A DNA stretch of 64,000 bases from Agelaius tricolor (Eukaryota; Chordata; Aves; Passeriformes; Icteridae). The stretch covers positions 16,295,516-16,359,515 of the forward strand of contig JALJCS010000015.1 in the NCBI GenBank assembly GCA_023055355.1, given 5' to 3'. A program made the translations under genes and the position numbers. How positions within the stretch are numbered: position 1 is the stretch's first letter; every line of letters begins with the position of its first letter. Below are positions 23,061-32,800 of the stretch, piece by piece. The notes below the pieces were generated by a model. It ran no database searches. It was given only the letters and a program-made list of their open reading frames with translations, and was not told the DNA's origin.

Positions 23061-23072
23061 TTAACACTTCAT
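23061..23072 (-). CDS. uORF 2 in MAF leader (3 codons)
   Basis: A minimal frame, Met-Lys-Cys-stop, has ATG at 23070-23072 in a strong context (GCACCATGA) and TAA at 23061-23063. It shares the ATGA overlap with the stop of uORF 1. Very short uORFs in good context are typically inhibitory. Confidence 0.35.
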   Translation of the reverse strand: MKC

Positions 23073-23128
23073 GGTGCTTTTCCTCTGGGCTCTCTCCTGC
23101 AAAGTGCAGAGCGAGGAGAGAGGTTCAT
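23069..23128 (-). CDS. uORF 1 in MAF leader (19 codons)
   Basis: A short upstream frame starts at ATG 23128, in the context ACCTCTC downstream, and ends at TGA 23069-23071. Its stop overlaps the start of the next uORF as ATGA. It probably matters as a ribosome-loading control and not as a peptide. There is no evidence of translation beyond the open frame. Confidence 0.35.
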   Translation of the reverse strand: MNLSPRSALCRREPRGKAP

Positions 23129-23160
23129 CGGGGGAGGGAGGAGGGAAAGAGAGCGAAGGC

Positions 23161-23263
23161 AAAAAAATAAAAAAAAAAAAATCAAAGTCTGTATCGCAAC
23201 CAAAATAATAATAATAATAATAAGAGTTAAAAAAAAAAAAAAAGAGAGAGAGAGAGAGAAAAA
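23161..23263. repeat. Low-complexity A/AAT/AG runs in MAF leader
   Basis: In plus-strand order the stretch holds A-rich runs, an (AAT)n array at 23204-23223, poly-A, (AG)n at 23243-23259 and poly-A again. In the MAF sense this is a pyrimidine- and T-rich leader segment just after the predicted start site. The AG/CT run resembles GAGA-type sites and is likely to be length-variable. Confidence 0.85.
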
Positions 23264-23350
23264 AAATACAACTCGGCCTCAAAGCTACAGCAAGAAGATG
23301 AAAAATATTTAAAGGTTTGATCCGGCAGGAGAGTTTAAAGCATTGCGGAG

Positions 23351-23431
23351 TTTTATAGCGCCCGTGACGTCAGGCGGGACACGGGCTCGGGGCCGGGCCA
23401 ATGGGCGCGCGCCGCCCGGCCTCATTAGCAT
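23351..23431 (-). promoter_or_regulatory. MAF: MAF core promoter: octamer-like, CCAAT, CRE, TATA
   Basis: In the MAF sense the order is: ATGCTAAT octamer-like site (23424-23431), inverted CCAAT box ATTGG (23398-23402), perfect CRE TGACGTCA (23365-23372) and TATAAAA (23351-23357). The CRE ends only seven bases before the TATA box. The predicted start site is at about 23320-23328. A CRE can be bound by CREB/ATF and also resembles the centre of a C-type MARE, so autoregulation by MAF is possible but not shown. The cluster sits between the leader and a CpG island, where the promoter should be. Confidence 0.8.
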
Positions 23432-24382
23432 AAGAGTCTAGCGACAGGGAAACTTTGCGGGCTGTCAGTCAGGGCTCAGCTGACTGTCAGCGCCCGCTTA
23501 ACCCCCTCCTGGCCGCCGGCACCGCGCCTGGGCTCGGCTCGGCTCGGCTCGGCCACCGCCGGCCCGCTCCGCCCGCGCCGCACCGTGCGCGCCCGCGGCG
23601 AGCGCCCTGCCCCGGGGCGGAGTGCCCGGGGCTGCCCCTGAGCCCGGCCCGGCACCCGAGGGCGCGGGGGAGCTCCGGGCGGCCGGGACTAGGGAGGGGG
23701 AGCGCCGGACGCGGTACTCCGGGGGAGCCGGCAGCGCCCGGGAGGGAGCGGGCAGCGCGGGGCTCCGCCGTGCCCGGCGCGGTACCTGCGGACGTGCGGG
23801 CGGCCCTTGCCCCGTGCCGGCCGCGGGTCATCGCTCCGCACCCCCGCAGCGCCCCGGTCACTTATTGATTATTTTCTTACGGGGACGGTGCATCGATCCC
23901 TCCATCCCCCACGCCCGCCCGGAGGTGCGAGAGCCCCGCAAGTTTGCAAACCCCGCGCTGCCCCCGCACCCCTCCCGCCGCACCCGGCGTGCGGGCCAGG
24001 ACTAATTAATTTAATACATTTAGAACTAATTGTATTTACTTTCGCCTCCCCCCCAGCCCCCCTTCCCTTCCCGTTCGGGAGGGGGCTGGGGCCGGTCCGG
24101 GGGCCGAGGAGCGGCGGCGGCTGGAGCGGAGCGGCGGAGCGGCGGAGCGGCTCGGTTCGAACCTCGACAGCGCCATCTCTCGTCCGCAGGTCAGTGCCGA
24201 GCGCCGGGCCGGGACGGGACGGGACAGGACAGGACAGGACGGGCCCCCCTCGTCGTGTCCCGCCCGCCCCCGCAGCCGCCGCGGTCCCGCCTGGCCCCGG
24301 CTGCACCCGCCGCGTCCCATCTCGGGCTGGGGAGATCCGCAGCCTCCGGGGCTGCCAGGCTCGATTTTCCGACCGGGCTTTA
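23432..24382. other. CpG island upstream of MAF promoter
   Basis: The sequence is very GC- and CpG-rich, containing a GGCTC pentamer array (about 23530-23553), GCGGA repeats (24126-24150) and a GGACA/GGACG array (24205-24241). GTCAGC/GCTGAC words at 23461-23492 resemble Maf half-sites. Open frames on both strands result from base composition and I do not call them genes. A divergent non-coding transcript could start here. Confidence 0.6.
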
Positions 24383-24490
24383 TGGGAATATCGATAGAAT
24401 TAAAGTTACTTGTAATTCCGTGATAAATGAGATGTCTCTAGTAAGTAAGATTAAGTGCGGTGCTATAAAGTTGTTTATCTGAAAAGTAAT
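24383..24490. promoter_or_regulatory. Candidate conserved AT-rich element about 1 kb upstream of MAF
   Basis: An abrupt change occurs from CpG island to an AT-rich block with dense factor-like words, such as AATATCGATAGAATTAAAG and GTTTATCTGAAAAGTAATTC. Its position and composition are those of a proximal enhancer. There is no direct proof. Confidence 0.3.
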
Positions 24491-27396
24491 TCTCAGAAAC
24501 CTGACTTCTGACACTTGGTCATATATTAAACCTGCTTCTTGAACATTGTACTTCAAATCCTCCCTTCTCCCCTAGCCCGGTCCCTTCCCCCCTGGAGTTT
24601 GCTATTTATAACCCCGCTCAGGGTATCACTCTGTAGGTGCAGGCAGGACTCTGGGTGATTTTTCACCGACTGTGAAAGTCATCATTTGCAATAGCCAAAG
24701 AATCTCTGCTTAGGAAATAGCACTTGGCGAGTGGATTTACGAATGGATAACATCTTCTGACTATGCCATTATCAGTGTGAGTGCCAGTACTAACATCTGA
24801 AAGTCATACAGCATGTACTGTTCCTGGCAGCTGAAAGGGGTAGGGCATACTGCAATTTTAGGAAGATAACTAGATCTAGAAATTATCATAGTGGCAATTC
24901 TGTAAAGGTAAAAAATGCTACCAACATTTCTAACAAAATCAAAATACGGTTGTGCACTGTCCCGCAGCACACCCGCACACACAGAGCCGTGCACATCTGC
25001 AGCTGGACCTTAGAGATGGTGATCCATGACAAAGTTAATGCAAGTTAACTGCTCGGGCTGACTTTCCTATTTCTTCACTTTGTTGGAATCAACAAAACTT
25101 CAGGCTCACAGCATAAATCCCCCCAGGAGAGGCCACTTCCCTGTATTTTTTTTTCTCCTGAGCAAGATGAATGTAGAACTATATACCCCTTAACATGCTT
25201 ACCTGTGAGAGACATAAAGTGTGTGCTAATATTTTTAAATGAAAAATTTAAAATTTGGTGATTGCATTTCAGAATGTACAGTTGTAGTATTTCCCTAGGC
25301 CGTGTGGTAGATGGCTATGGAAATGTGGCTCCAGCCCCATAAAACAGTTTGTTTGGATGTGAAAATTCAAAGTGCTACATTTGCAAATGAGTAAATTTCC
25401 TGAGTAAACTCTGAACTCTAGACAAAGAGTATGAAATTGTGTGAGCTAATGGGGACCGTCTCTTAATTGATACCAATGTAAGCAAGTACTGCAAATTAAT
25501 TGAAGCTCTGACCTACCAGAGCAGCAAGTAAAATTATTAGTTGGACAATATTGTTCTTGTGTGATTGTTACACAGAACTGCTGCACCAAAATGTCTCTAC
25601 TGTTCAGTGCAGCAGAGAAAAAAGATTATTAGCAATTTTTGGATAACCTTCAGAAGCAACATTCTCCTCCCTACAGTATATAATTCTCGATTTAGTAGTA
25701 TTTTTCTTTATTATTTGGCTATTCACAATGGGTGTCTAAACATTTACAGTCCTCTATTAACAGTGTTTCTTCCATAACAATCACACACTTTCATTTCAAT
25801 TAGAGCTATTCAGTCTCCAGTTTTTCCACAATTATCGCAGGCCAATTCCCTGAGACTTCTCCCTTTTCCCAGCACTGTTTGTAACAATCCTGCCCCGAGC
25901 CAGGAAGAGGGAAAACTCCTCTGTCCCTCTCACAGCTTCTTGCTCCGGTTTGTTTTCAAGCATCTCCGTTCAACGACGTACCCATGGAGCCCTGCTCGCT
26001 CCCAGCGTGCTGCTGACCCGGTTCATGAGCCTCCAAACTAATGTATATTTATTGTGGGAGAGTTTTCTGACAGACCGTGCAGGGGGACGTGAAACATTAA
26101 CTGCAGAGCCTCTGGGGTCGGCCTGCGTGGAGCACGCCAGCAGCAGAGGCAGAGCCTGCACCGCTGGAGCGCGTGTGCCTGTCCCACACACCACATCCAG
26201 CAGGAGCAAACGTGCAGCTTTCGTGTTATATGGACTCACAGAGTCATTTGTTATAACTTGAACACGTATCAAGACCAACACATTAAGTACAGTTACTGCT
26301 CCTTTTGTTTATCTAGTGTCTTATTTTATGGTGTGGAACTAAACAGTGTCCGCTGAATTTAACTATGAAACCAGCCCAACTGATTTCAGAAAGACTTCTG
26401 CAGGGTAACAGAGTGATAAGGCATAAACTACTCCTAGGTGCAGAGCTAGATAAATCCTTTTAACAGTCTTCAGATCAGTTAACAGGGTAAGTAAATCACA
26501 TATCACTGTTAGCAGATTTATGGGAGAGAATTAATAGAATCAGACGAGATAATCTGGTAGGGATAAAATTGCTGAGGAAACAGTCCTGCCTTATATTGGA
26601 GGGTATGAAACAACAGTCTGATTACTGGGAGTCGTTATGGATTGCTGAATTATGAGCTAAATCATCATACGAGTAATTCAGTATTTATTAATTCTTTTCT
26701 CTTTAAACAACTCACAGATGCAAATAAAAGCCTCTCTCTCTTTGAAGACCCATTCTTTATATATTTTTATTGGATGTAATTTACTGTTTGCATTACCTGT
26801 ATTTACTTCATAATTGAACATTTTGCATTCAAATTTATGTAATGCATTATGCTTGAGAATATATTTCTCCCTTATTAGCATAAATAGTCACTTACCTCAT
26901 GAATTACTAACAAAGTTTATCTGAAAATATAAGTATATTTTTTATTAAGTGGAACACAAACATATGTACAATAAATTCTGATTTGCCAGTAGTTGTTACA
27001 GAAACACAGAACAACCCTGTATCAGAGAAGAGGGAAAAGAAGGAGCAGCGAAGAAGCAGAACCAATTACTGTGTGTGTATATGTGACAATAATTTCTTCT
27101 GTTGACATTTTGTTTATTTTTAATAAAGAGTGAGTGACTCAAAAGGTTTGCTTTAGAAGGAGCAGATGAAAAAGTATCACCTGGATGAATTTCTTCTCTC
27201 TCTTCCCCCAAAATTTTCGGGTGGACTGGGCTCTCTGGTGCTGTGCCACTGCAGCCTTTGCTCCAGCTGAGCTCCTGCTGACCCGCTGCACGCCAGGAAT
27301 GGATGCTGCTCTACACTCACCTTCTCATACATTTCCCTTTTTTCCCCTAATCCTGTTTTTATGCTTGGGTTTATGTCCCAATAATCAATATAATTT
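24491..27396. other. Non-coding 5' flank of MAF
   Basis: No gene, RNA gene or intact mobile element is visible. Base composition is average to AT-rich, with a small GC-richer patch around 26080-26210. Open frames are short and lack domains. Confidence 0.5.
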
Positions 27397-27475
27397 AGGC
27401 CCATTCTGCAGTATCAACACAACCTTGCTTATTCAGAGAAAACCCCAACCCTATTGACTTCAAAAACAGTGGGAT
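27397..27475. repeat. Ancient amniote repeat relic
   Basis: It begins AGGCCCATTCTGCAGTA and contains CTATTGACTTCAAAAACAGT, matching the arm and centre (CCATTGACTTCAATGG) of the old palindromic amniote element seen elsewhere in the window. It is strongly diverged. It abuts a second relic, and the two may be a nested or tandem pair. Confidence 0.45.
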
Positions 27476-27546
27476 TGAATCCTTGATCCCATTGAAACCA
27501 ATGACAAAACTTGTATTGATTTCAGTGGAAGCAGGATCAGATCCTT
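27476..27546. repeat. Ancient amniote palindromic repeat, second copy
   Basis: The left arm TTGATCCCATTGAAACCAAT and the right arm ATTTCAGTGGAAGCAGGATC are imperfect inverted repeats around a short centre (ACAAAACTTGT). This is the clearest such layout in the 5' flank and matches the copy at 16.95 kb. Confidence 0.6.
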
Positions 27547-29529
27547 GATGTTAGCAATTTGTTTATGTCAGAGGGCTGATCCTACAAGAAATGAAAGACA
27601 GCAGCAGATCTGCTGGCAGGAAATCATGTCTGCTCCCCAAAATCCAAAGGCAGAGCTGTGGTGGATCTCCTTTATGCTGAGGTTTTAGCACCGGGATGCA
27701 GCATGGTGGGATGCCTGTATAATTTTGTCTGGACGCAGAAAGCTGGTCCTCCTGGGAGCATTCAAATGAGCACATCTATAAATGTAGCACAGCAAAATGA
27801 GCTACTTTTGCCACTCTCGCTTTTCCCAAGCCCGGCACAATCCATTTCTGTGACGACAGTTTTCTGCCCCGTACGCATCCAATACTGCTCTTTTATTTTA
27901 AGGCTGAGAAAATCTTCCCTTTAAACTCATGCTGAGCATCAAATTGGACTCCACTTGCAGCTGAACATCTTGGCTGTCTCTTCCTTTCCTCCATCAGCAC
28001 CAGTATATTTTATGTAGAATTCTCCCTCTTAATGAAACTTGCTTCTCCTCTCTTCGCTTTCCAGTTTTGTATTAGTGTTACCGAATCCACAAGACTTGCT
28101 GCATTTCAAAGCTGCAGAAGGTGAGAAAATAAAAATATTTATTTCCCTATACAGTCTCCTATTTGGCCATTCTGCCCAGATCATGAATACACAACCTCTA
28201 TTCAGTTGTCTGTAAAGTTTCTGTGGCTAAATTAGAAAAAAAGTAGCTTGAAAAGACAGGCTTAAACACACATTTTGGTTGCTTTTGTGTCACATCCAAG
28301 AGGGCTTGTGTTTTAGCTCTAGGAATTGTGAGGTTTTAGCAGCTGCTTCTATTTTATTCCCCTGGAAGTGCCTGACAGTCACTATATGGAAAATGCAGCA
28401 TCGGTGCTACATTTGAGTGTGTGAGTTTGCTCTGTCTACTCTGAGTCCAAATGAAGAGAAGACTTTTTAGCAATCAGGATATTTTCATTGCTCGTTTATA
28501 CTGTTCATAAAATACTAGAATATTGCAAATAACTACTTCATAAAATACTACAAAATATTGCAAATAACATTGTATGATGTAGAGGCAATTTCTCTCTCTG
28601 AAGGGAAGACAGCACAGAGGTGTGACTGAAAAACTGCAAGTGACTCTGAGACGTGGCTAAAGGCTGGCATCACCAGATTTGCACTGTGCTTGTTCCCTGA
28701 TGCATGTCCCACTTTACTAATTTTCATGAACAGCTCTTGCCTAAATGTAAAAATCAATGAAGACATTTTGATGCTAGAAAAAAATATATTCATTTAAAAG
28801 AAATAAAGACTTAAGATGCAATAAAGATTTTTATACAGCTTTATGGTGGAATTTGTCATTTATAAGCTGGATGATCATGTTCAGCTATACAGTGTGGACT
28901 TTTCTCTGAAATTAGCTGAAGTGGGTAAATGGAGAATCTGGTAAAAATTCTTGCACAAATAAAACTGAAAACTCTAGAGACTAGCATTAGTTAAGAGGAG
29001 GGAATAAAATTATTACATTAATATTATGTGTCTGAGCTATCCTGGTAATGTCCTGCAATATGCACACTGCATTTGTATCTATTTTAGCTCAGAAAAATTA
29101 TTGCTGCTTTTTTCCCTTCTGCTCTGCATTAAGTTGTTTCAACAGTAAGAATGGTTGCAGTGGCAGCATGAAAAAATAAGTGCATTTTATATGCTATCTC
29201 TTTCTTGGAGTCTGCTGTCAATAAATGGTGAGGAGGGCATGATTCTGACGTGATGTTTTGATGTGTAACTGTGAAGGTTGAGATGGTCTTTATTAAAAGT
29301 TGTGAACTTCAGTAAATTTTAAACAAAACCGTGATTTAATGCCTTGAAGTGCGAGATGGCACAAACTCATTAATTTTTGGTGATAAACTGTGCTGCATGC
29401 GATGGGCTGAGCGCCATGCTCTGGACTTACTCCCTGTAAACAGTAAAATACGATAACTGCTTAAAGTAACTGATGGGGTCTTTAGCAACACAAGGTTCTT
29501 GGCTTACATGACCTAAAAAGGTTCATTAT
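27547..29529. other. Non-coding stretch
   Basis: No gene is supported. A near-duplicate phrase, CATAAAATACTA...ATATTGCAAATAAC, occurs twice at about 28505-28570, a small local duplication of roughly 30 bases. Otherwise I see nothing I can name. Confidence 0.45.
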
Positions 29530-29870
29530 AACAGAGGAGGGCTGGCGTGGAGCCCCGCGGCTCTGGCAGCTCGGAGCGGGGAGGGTCACCCGGCGCAGGC
29601 AGCCAGGGAGGGATGGGGAGAGCGAAGCCAATTCCAAGCGGCAGCTTCTGCCCGCTGTGCGCTGGGATGGAGCGGCTGGAAACGGCCCCGGGAGGGGCAG
29701 GGGGACGGGGATCGGCCGGGAAAACCTCGCACGGCAGCAATAAGAAGAGATACTTCGAGAGAGATGGAGGGCTGATGGCTGCGGCACGGACGGGGAGGGA
29801 GCTCCGAGCCCTGCGCCCCTGCCTGTCTGTCTGTCCATCTGTGGGGCAGGCACAGCGCTTGCCAGCACGG
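29530..29870. other. CpG-rich block about 6.3 kb upstream of MAF
   Basis: An isolated GC- and CpG-rich island of about 340 bases lies in AT-rich surroundings, with CCAAT-like and GGGGCGG-like words but no TATA. It ends in CTGTCTGTCTGTCC. It could be the promoter of an upstream non-coding RNA, since such transcripts are known near mammalian MAF. The open frames here follow from composition. Confidence 0.4.
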
Positions 29871-32800
29871 CAAAGATGCCCCAGACGCGAGGAGAGCTGT
29901 CGGATGGAAGGTGGTTATGAGTTATAAATCCAAACCCCAGATGAGCAGTATGTATGTAAGAGCGCCTAAGGATCTTACATTACCTCCAAGCCTTAATTAT
30001 CTGACTGAATCTGGCCTAACCTGCTTATCTTCTGAGCATTACTCATGGGGCTCTGGCAGGAGGAGGTGTCGGTGAATACAGGACAGCTCTGGAGCCAACA
30101 CCTTTGCCAGTTCAACTGGCAGGAGTGGAGGTTTAATCGTGGGGAGGGGGAGAAGTGGGGGGGGTTTCCTCCTTCCCAGTCTGTCTGTCCTGAACGGATC
30201 CAGCTGACTCCAACTCCTGCCCTCTCCAGCCAAGGTGAGCCAGCTCGCCTCCCAGCCATTCCCCTCCCATTCCCCAAGTTCAACAGCCCAACTCCACCTA
30301 TGGTTAAGGGTGCCAGGCAGGAGCTTGGCTGCTGGAGCTGTCTTGACTATGGAGATATAGCAGCATCTGTCAGAAAATCTATGTGAAAACAGTACCCGTG
30401 CCAGCAAATGGAAACTGTAGCTTTCTAATCAGCTACATTTGATTTGGTTTGATATATTTAACTTTTTTTTTCTCCCACGATTGGCAAATGTGTTATTCTT
30501 TCACAGAAATGAAAACAACCTGCAATTTACTGGATTGCTTTACAGAGTCTTGGTGCAAAGAAGTGTATGTCATTATGACATCTGATATCTTTCAGTGCCA
30601 TTAATTGTCTTCAAGCAAGGGATGGAAAGCCTCATACCCCATTTTTTCCCCTCCTACACCCTCAGAATTGGTCCACTGTTATAGGAGTGCTGGGCAGACC
30701 TGGTTCAGATTTGTCTCCATCCGGAGTCTGGGTCATTCGGAAACTCTAATCCTTAACTAAAAGGAAATGATAAAAATACCCATGAAATTAATTTTCACAC
30801 CTGCAGTTGGAATTAATAATGGCAACCAGAGTGGCATCCTATTTCAGCTCCCTTGAGGTGACTAACAGTCCTGGTCATTAATATAATCCCAACCACCAGA
30901 GGAATTCACTGTCTGAGGGATCTACCATGAAAAACAAATGATCCCCAGAGCTATGCCTGCACAATGGAAACTGGCTTTAGTCATGTATTAGTCATTTTAT
31001 CACAAGATTGTATTTTTGCACTGGGAAGTTTGCGCTCTGTTATTAAAAGACAACAGAACAGAACAACAGCATTTGACTTGGTAATTTGCACACAGAGTTT
31101 GATTATGTTTGAGCTTCCTCGCTTTAGAAGGATGTGTGTAAATGACTAAGAGCAATAAAAGAAGTCTTCTAAGTGTGAGGCTTTCTAATGCAAAGTTCAC
31201 ATGCATTTATTACTGTCTGTGCTTAGCATCCATCCTGCATATATCTATGCTTGTACTTCATCTTGATAAGGGAGTGGTCTATTGCTAAAATGCTGCTTCA
31301 ATTTTCCCCTGATTCTGCTTTTCTCCCTTAATTGCAAGGGATGAAATGTGTCAAGTGTCTGCTTCACTCGGCTGGGAATCACGGCACTGCCTCTGCAATT
31401 TCCCAGCCTTCAAAGATGACATGCAGCTAGCAAACTATAAAGCTAAGCGACTGCTCGGTGGCTCTGAGCTGCCTTCAAAAGGCATTTGCTTCTAGCAGTG
31501 GAGCAGCATTAGGACTTCAAGCAGGGCGCAGAATAGGTGTGCACTCGAATCCTTTAGCAGAACCATCTTTCAGAAGGACTTTCTCTAATTATGTTTGTTT
31601 AATCCTGCCCTAATGGCCACACGTGATGTGCTCTGAATATCTGAAATGTTTCAGCTTTATTCTCCTCTGCTGCGAGGACCAGCTTGGCTTGTGAAAGGCA
31701 AAAAACTATTCCCTGTGCCCCAGGAACCATCTGCTCAGGGTGTGAGCACATTTCTACAACTACCTGTATTCATAACACAAAGAAGGTGGTCTCTTGCCTC
31801 TCCTAAATGTAAAGTCTGATATGGTTTTTTTCAGGCAGTACACACCTATTACACTGTGCTGCATGCATTGTTCTGGGAGACAGTAATAACCTCATGGTGC
31901 TGCTGGAGAGGTCTTCCTATGCCTGAAGTTGTTTAGTTGCATATTTACTATGTCATACAAAGGGGCTTAAAGTTCTTTAGCAGTGGTGCAGCACAAGAAT
32001 TCGAGAGAGAGTTGGAGATACAGGCTTGTGTCCCTGTAATTTGTACAGACATTTCAGCCACAGCTTTTTCCTCTCCATTTAGAGCAGTTACTAGGATCAG
32101 TTACTGTGAATGTAGCTTGTGTTATTCCCTGTGGAGCGGGAGACAGGTAGGGCAGTTTCTCTCTTTATTCTTTCTGTCCTCTCTACAGATTTACACCTTT
32201 TATAGCTGTTAAGGTAACTACCAAACTACTTAGAGACTGGCCTCTTGCAGTGGCAGGCCAGCACTTTCTGGTGTTAGTTTAGCCCCAGCAGGTTTAGATT
32301 CCATCTCCTGCAGTCTCTTCTAACAGGGATTCATTTTTTTATCTGCCTGAAATTCAACGTTCAGCCTGAAGATGATTCCAGCAGCACCTGGCAAGGTCCT
32401 TTTGTGAGATATGATCTAAAATCAAGCTCTAGGAGCCACTAATAAACAGGTGATATACCATAAGGTTTCTCTAGTTTCCCAGATGACTCAAAGAGCCTGC
32501 TATTACCAAATCTAGCCTTTCAAATTTAAAGGGAAGGTATCCATTGTGCCACATTATTCTGCAAGCACAGCTGGGAATGAAAAGCTGCAGCTGGGTGGGC
32601 ACCATCTCAGAAGAACTGGGATGCCCACACCTTTGTGTCACCAAAATTAAACAGGTCAGTACAAAAGAGGGCACTTCACTCCACAAAGGTCATGCAGTGC
32701 CTTGTATTGCACGGGTCAAGCCACCACACGTGAACCCTGATGCCTGCTCACCCTGCTGCTACATAAAAATTTGCACCCCCATGTCAACCCACTCCAGCAG

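Larger units (their letters stand above)
22688..23325 (-). other. MAF: MAF 5' UTR
   Basis: This lies between the start codon and the start site predicted about 25-30 bases below the TATA element (start site inferred). No intron is evident. It contains a poly-CT/poly-T/(ATT)n low-complexity section near its 5' end, four AUGs that open short uORFs, and a 12-bp perfect palindrome CTGATGCATCAG at 22872-22883. In the MAF frame the nearest upstream stop is TGA at 22880-22882. The frame is open from there to the true ATG but has no AUG, only GTG/CTG-type codons. Confidence 0.65.

Noticed and set aside
23432..24382. Long open frames in the CpG island upstream of MAF on both strands
   Set aside because: Composition-driven (Arg/Ala/Pro/Gly). 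No conserved domain, no consistent start, and the frames overlap each other.
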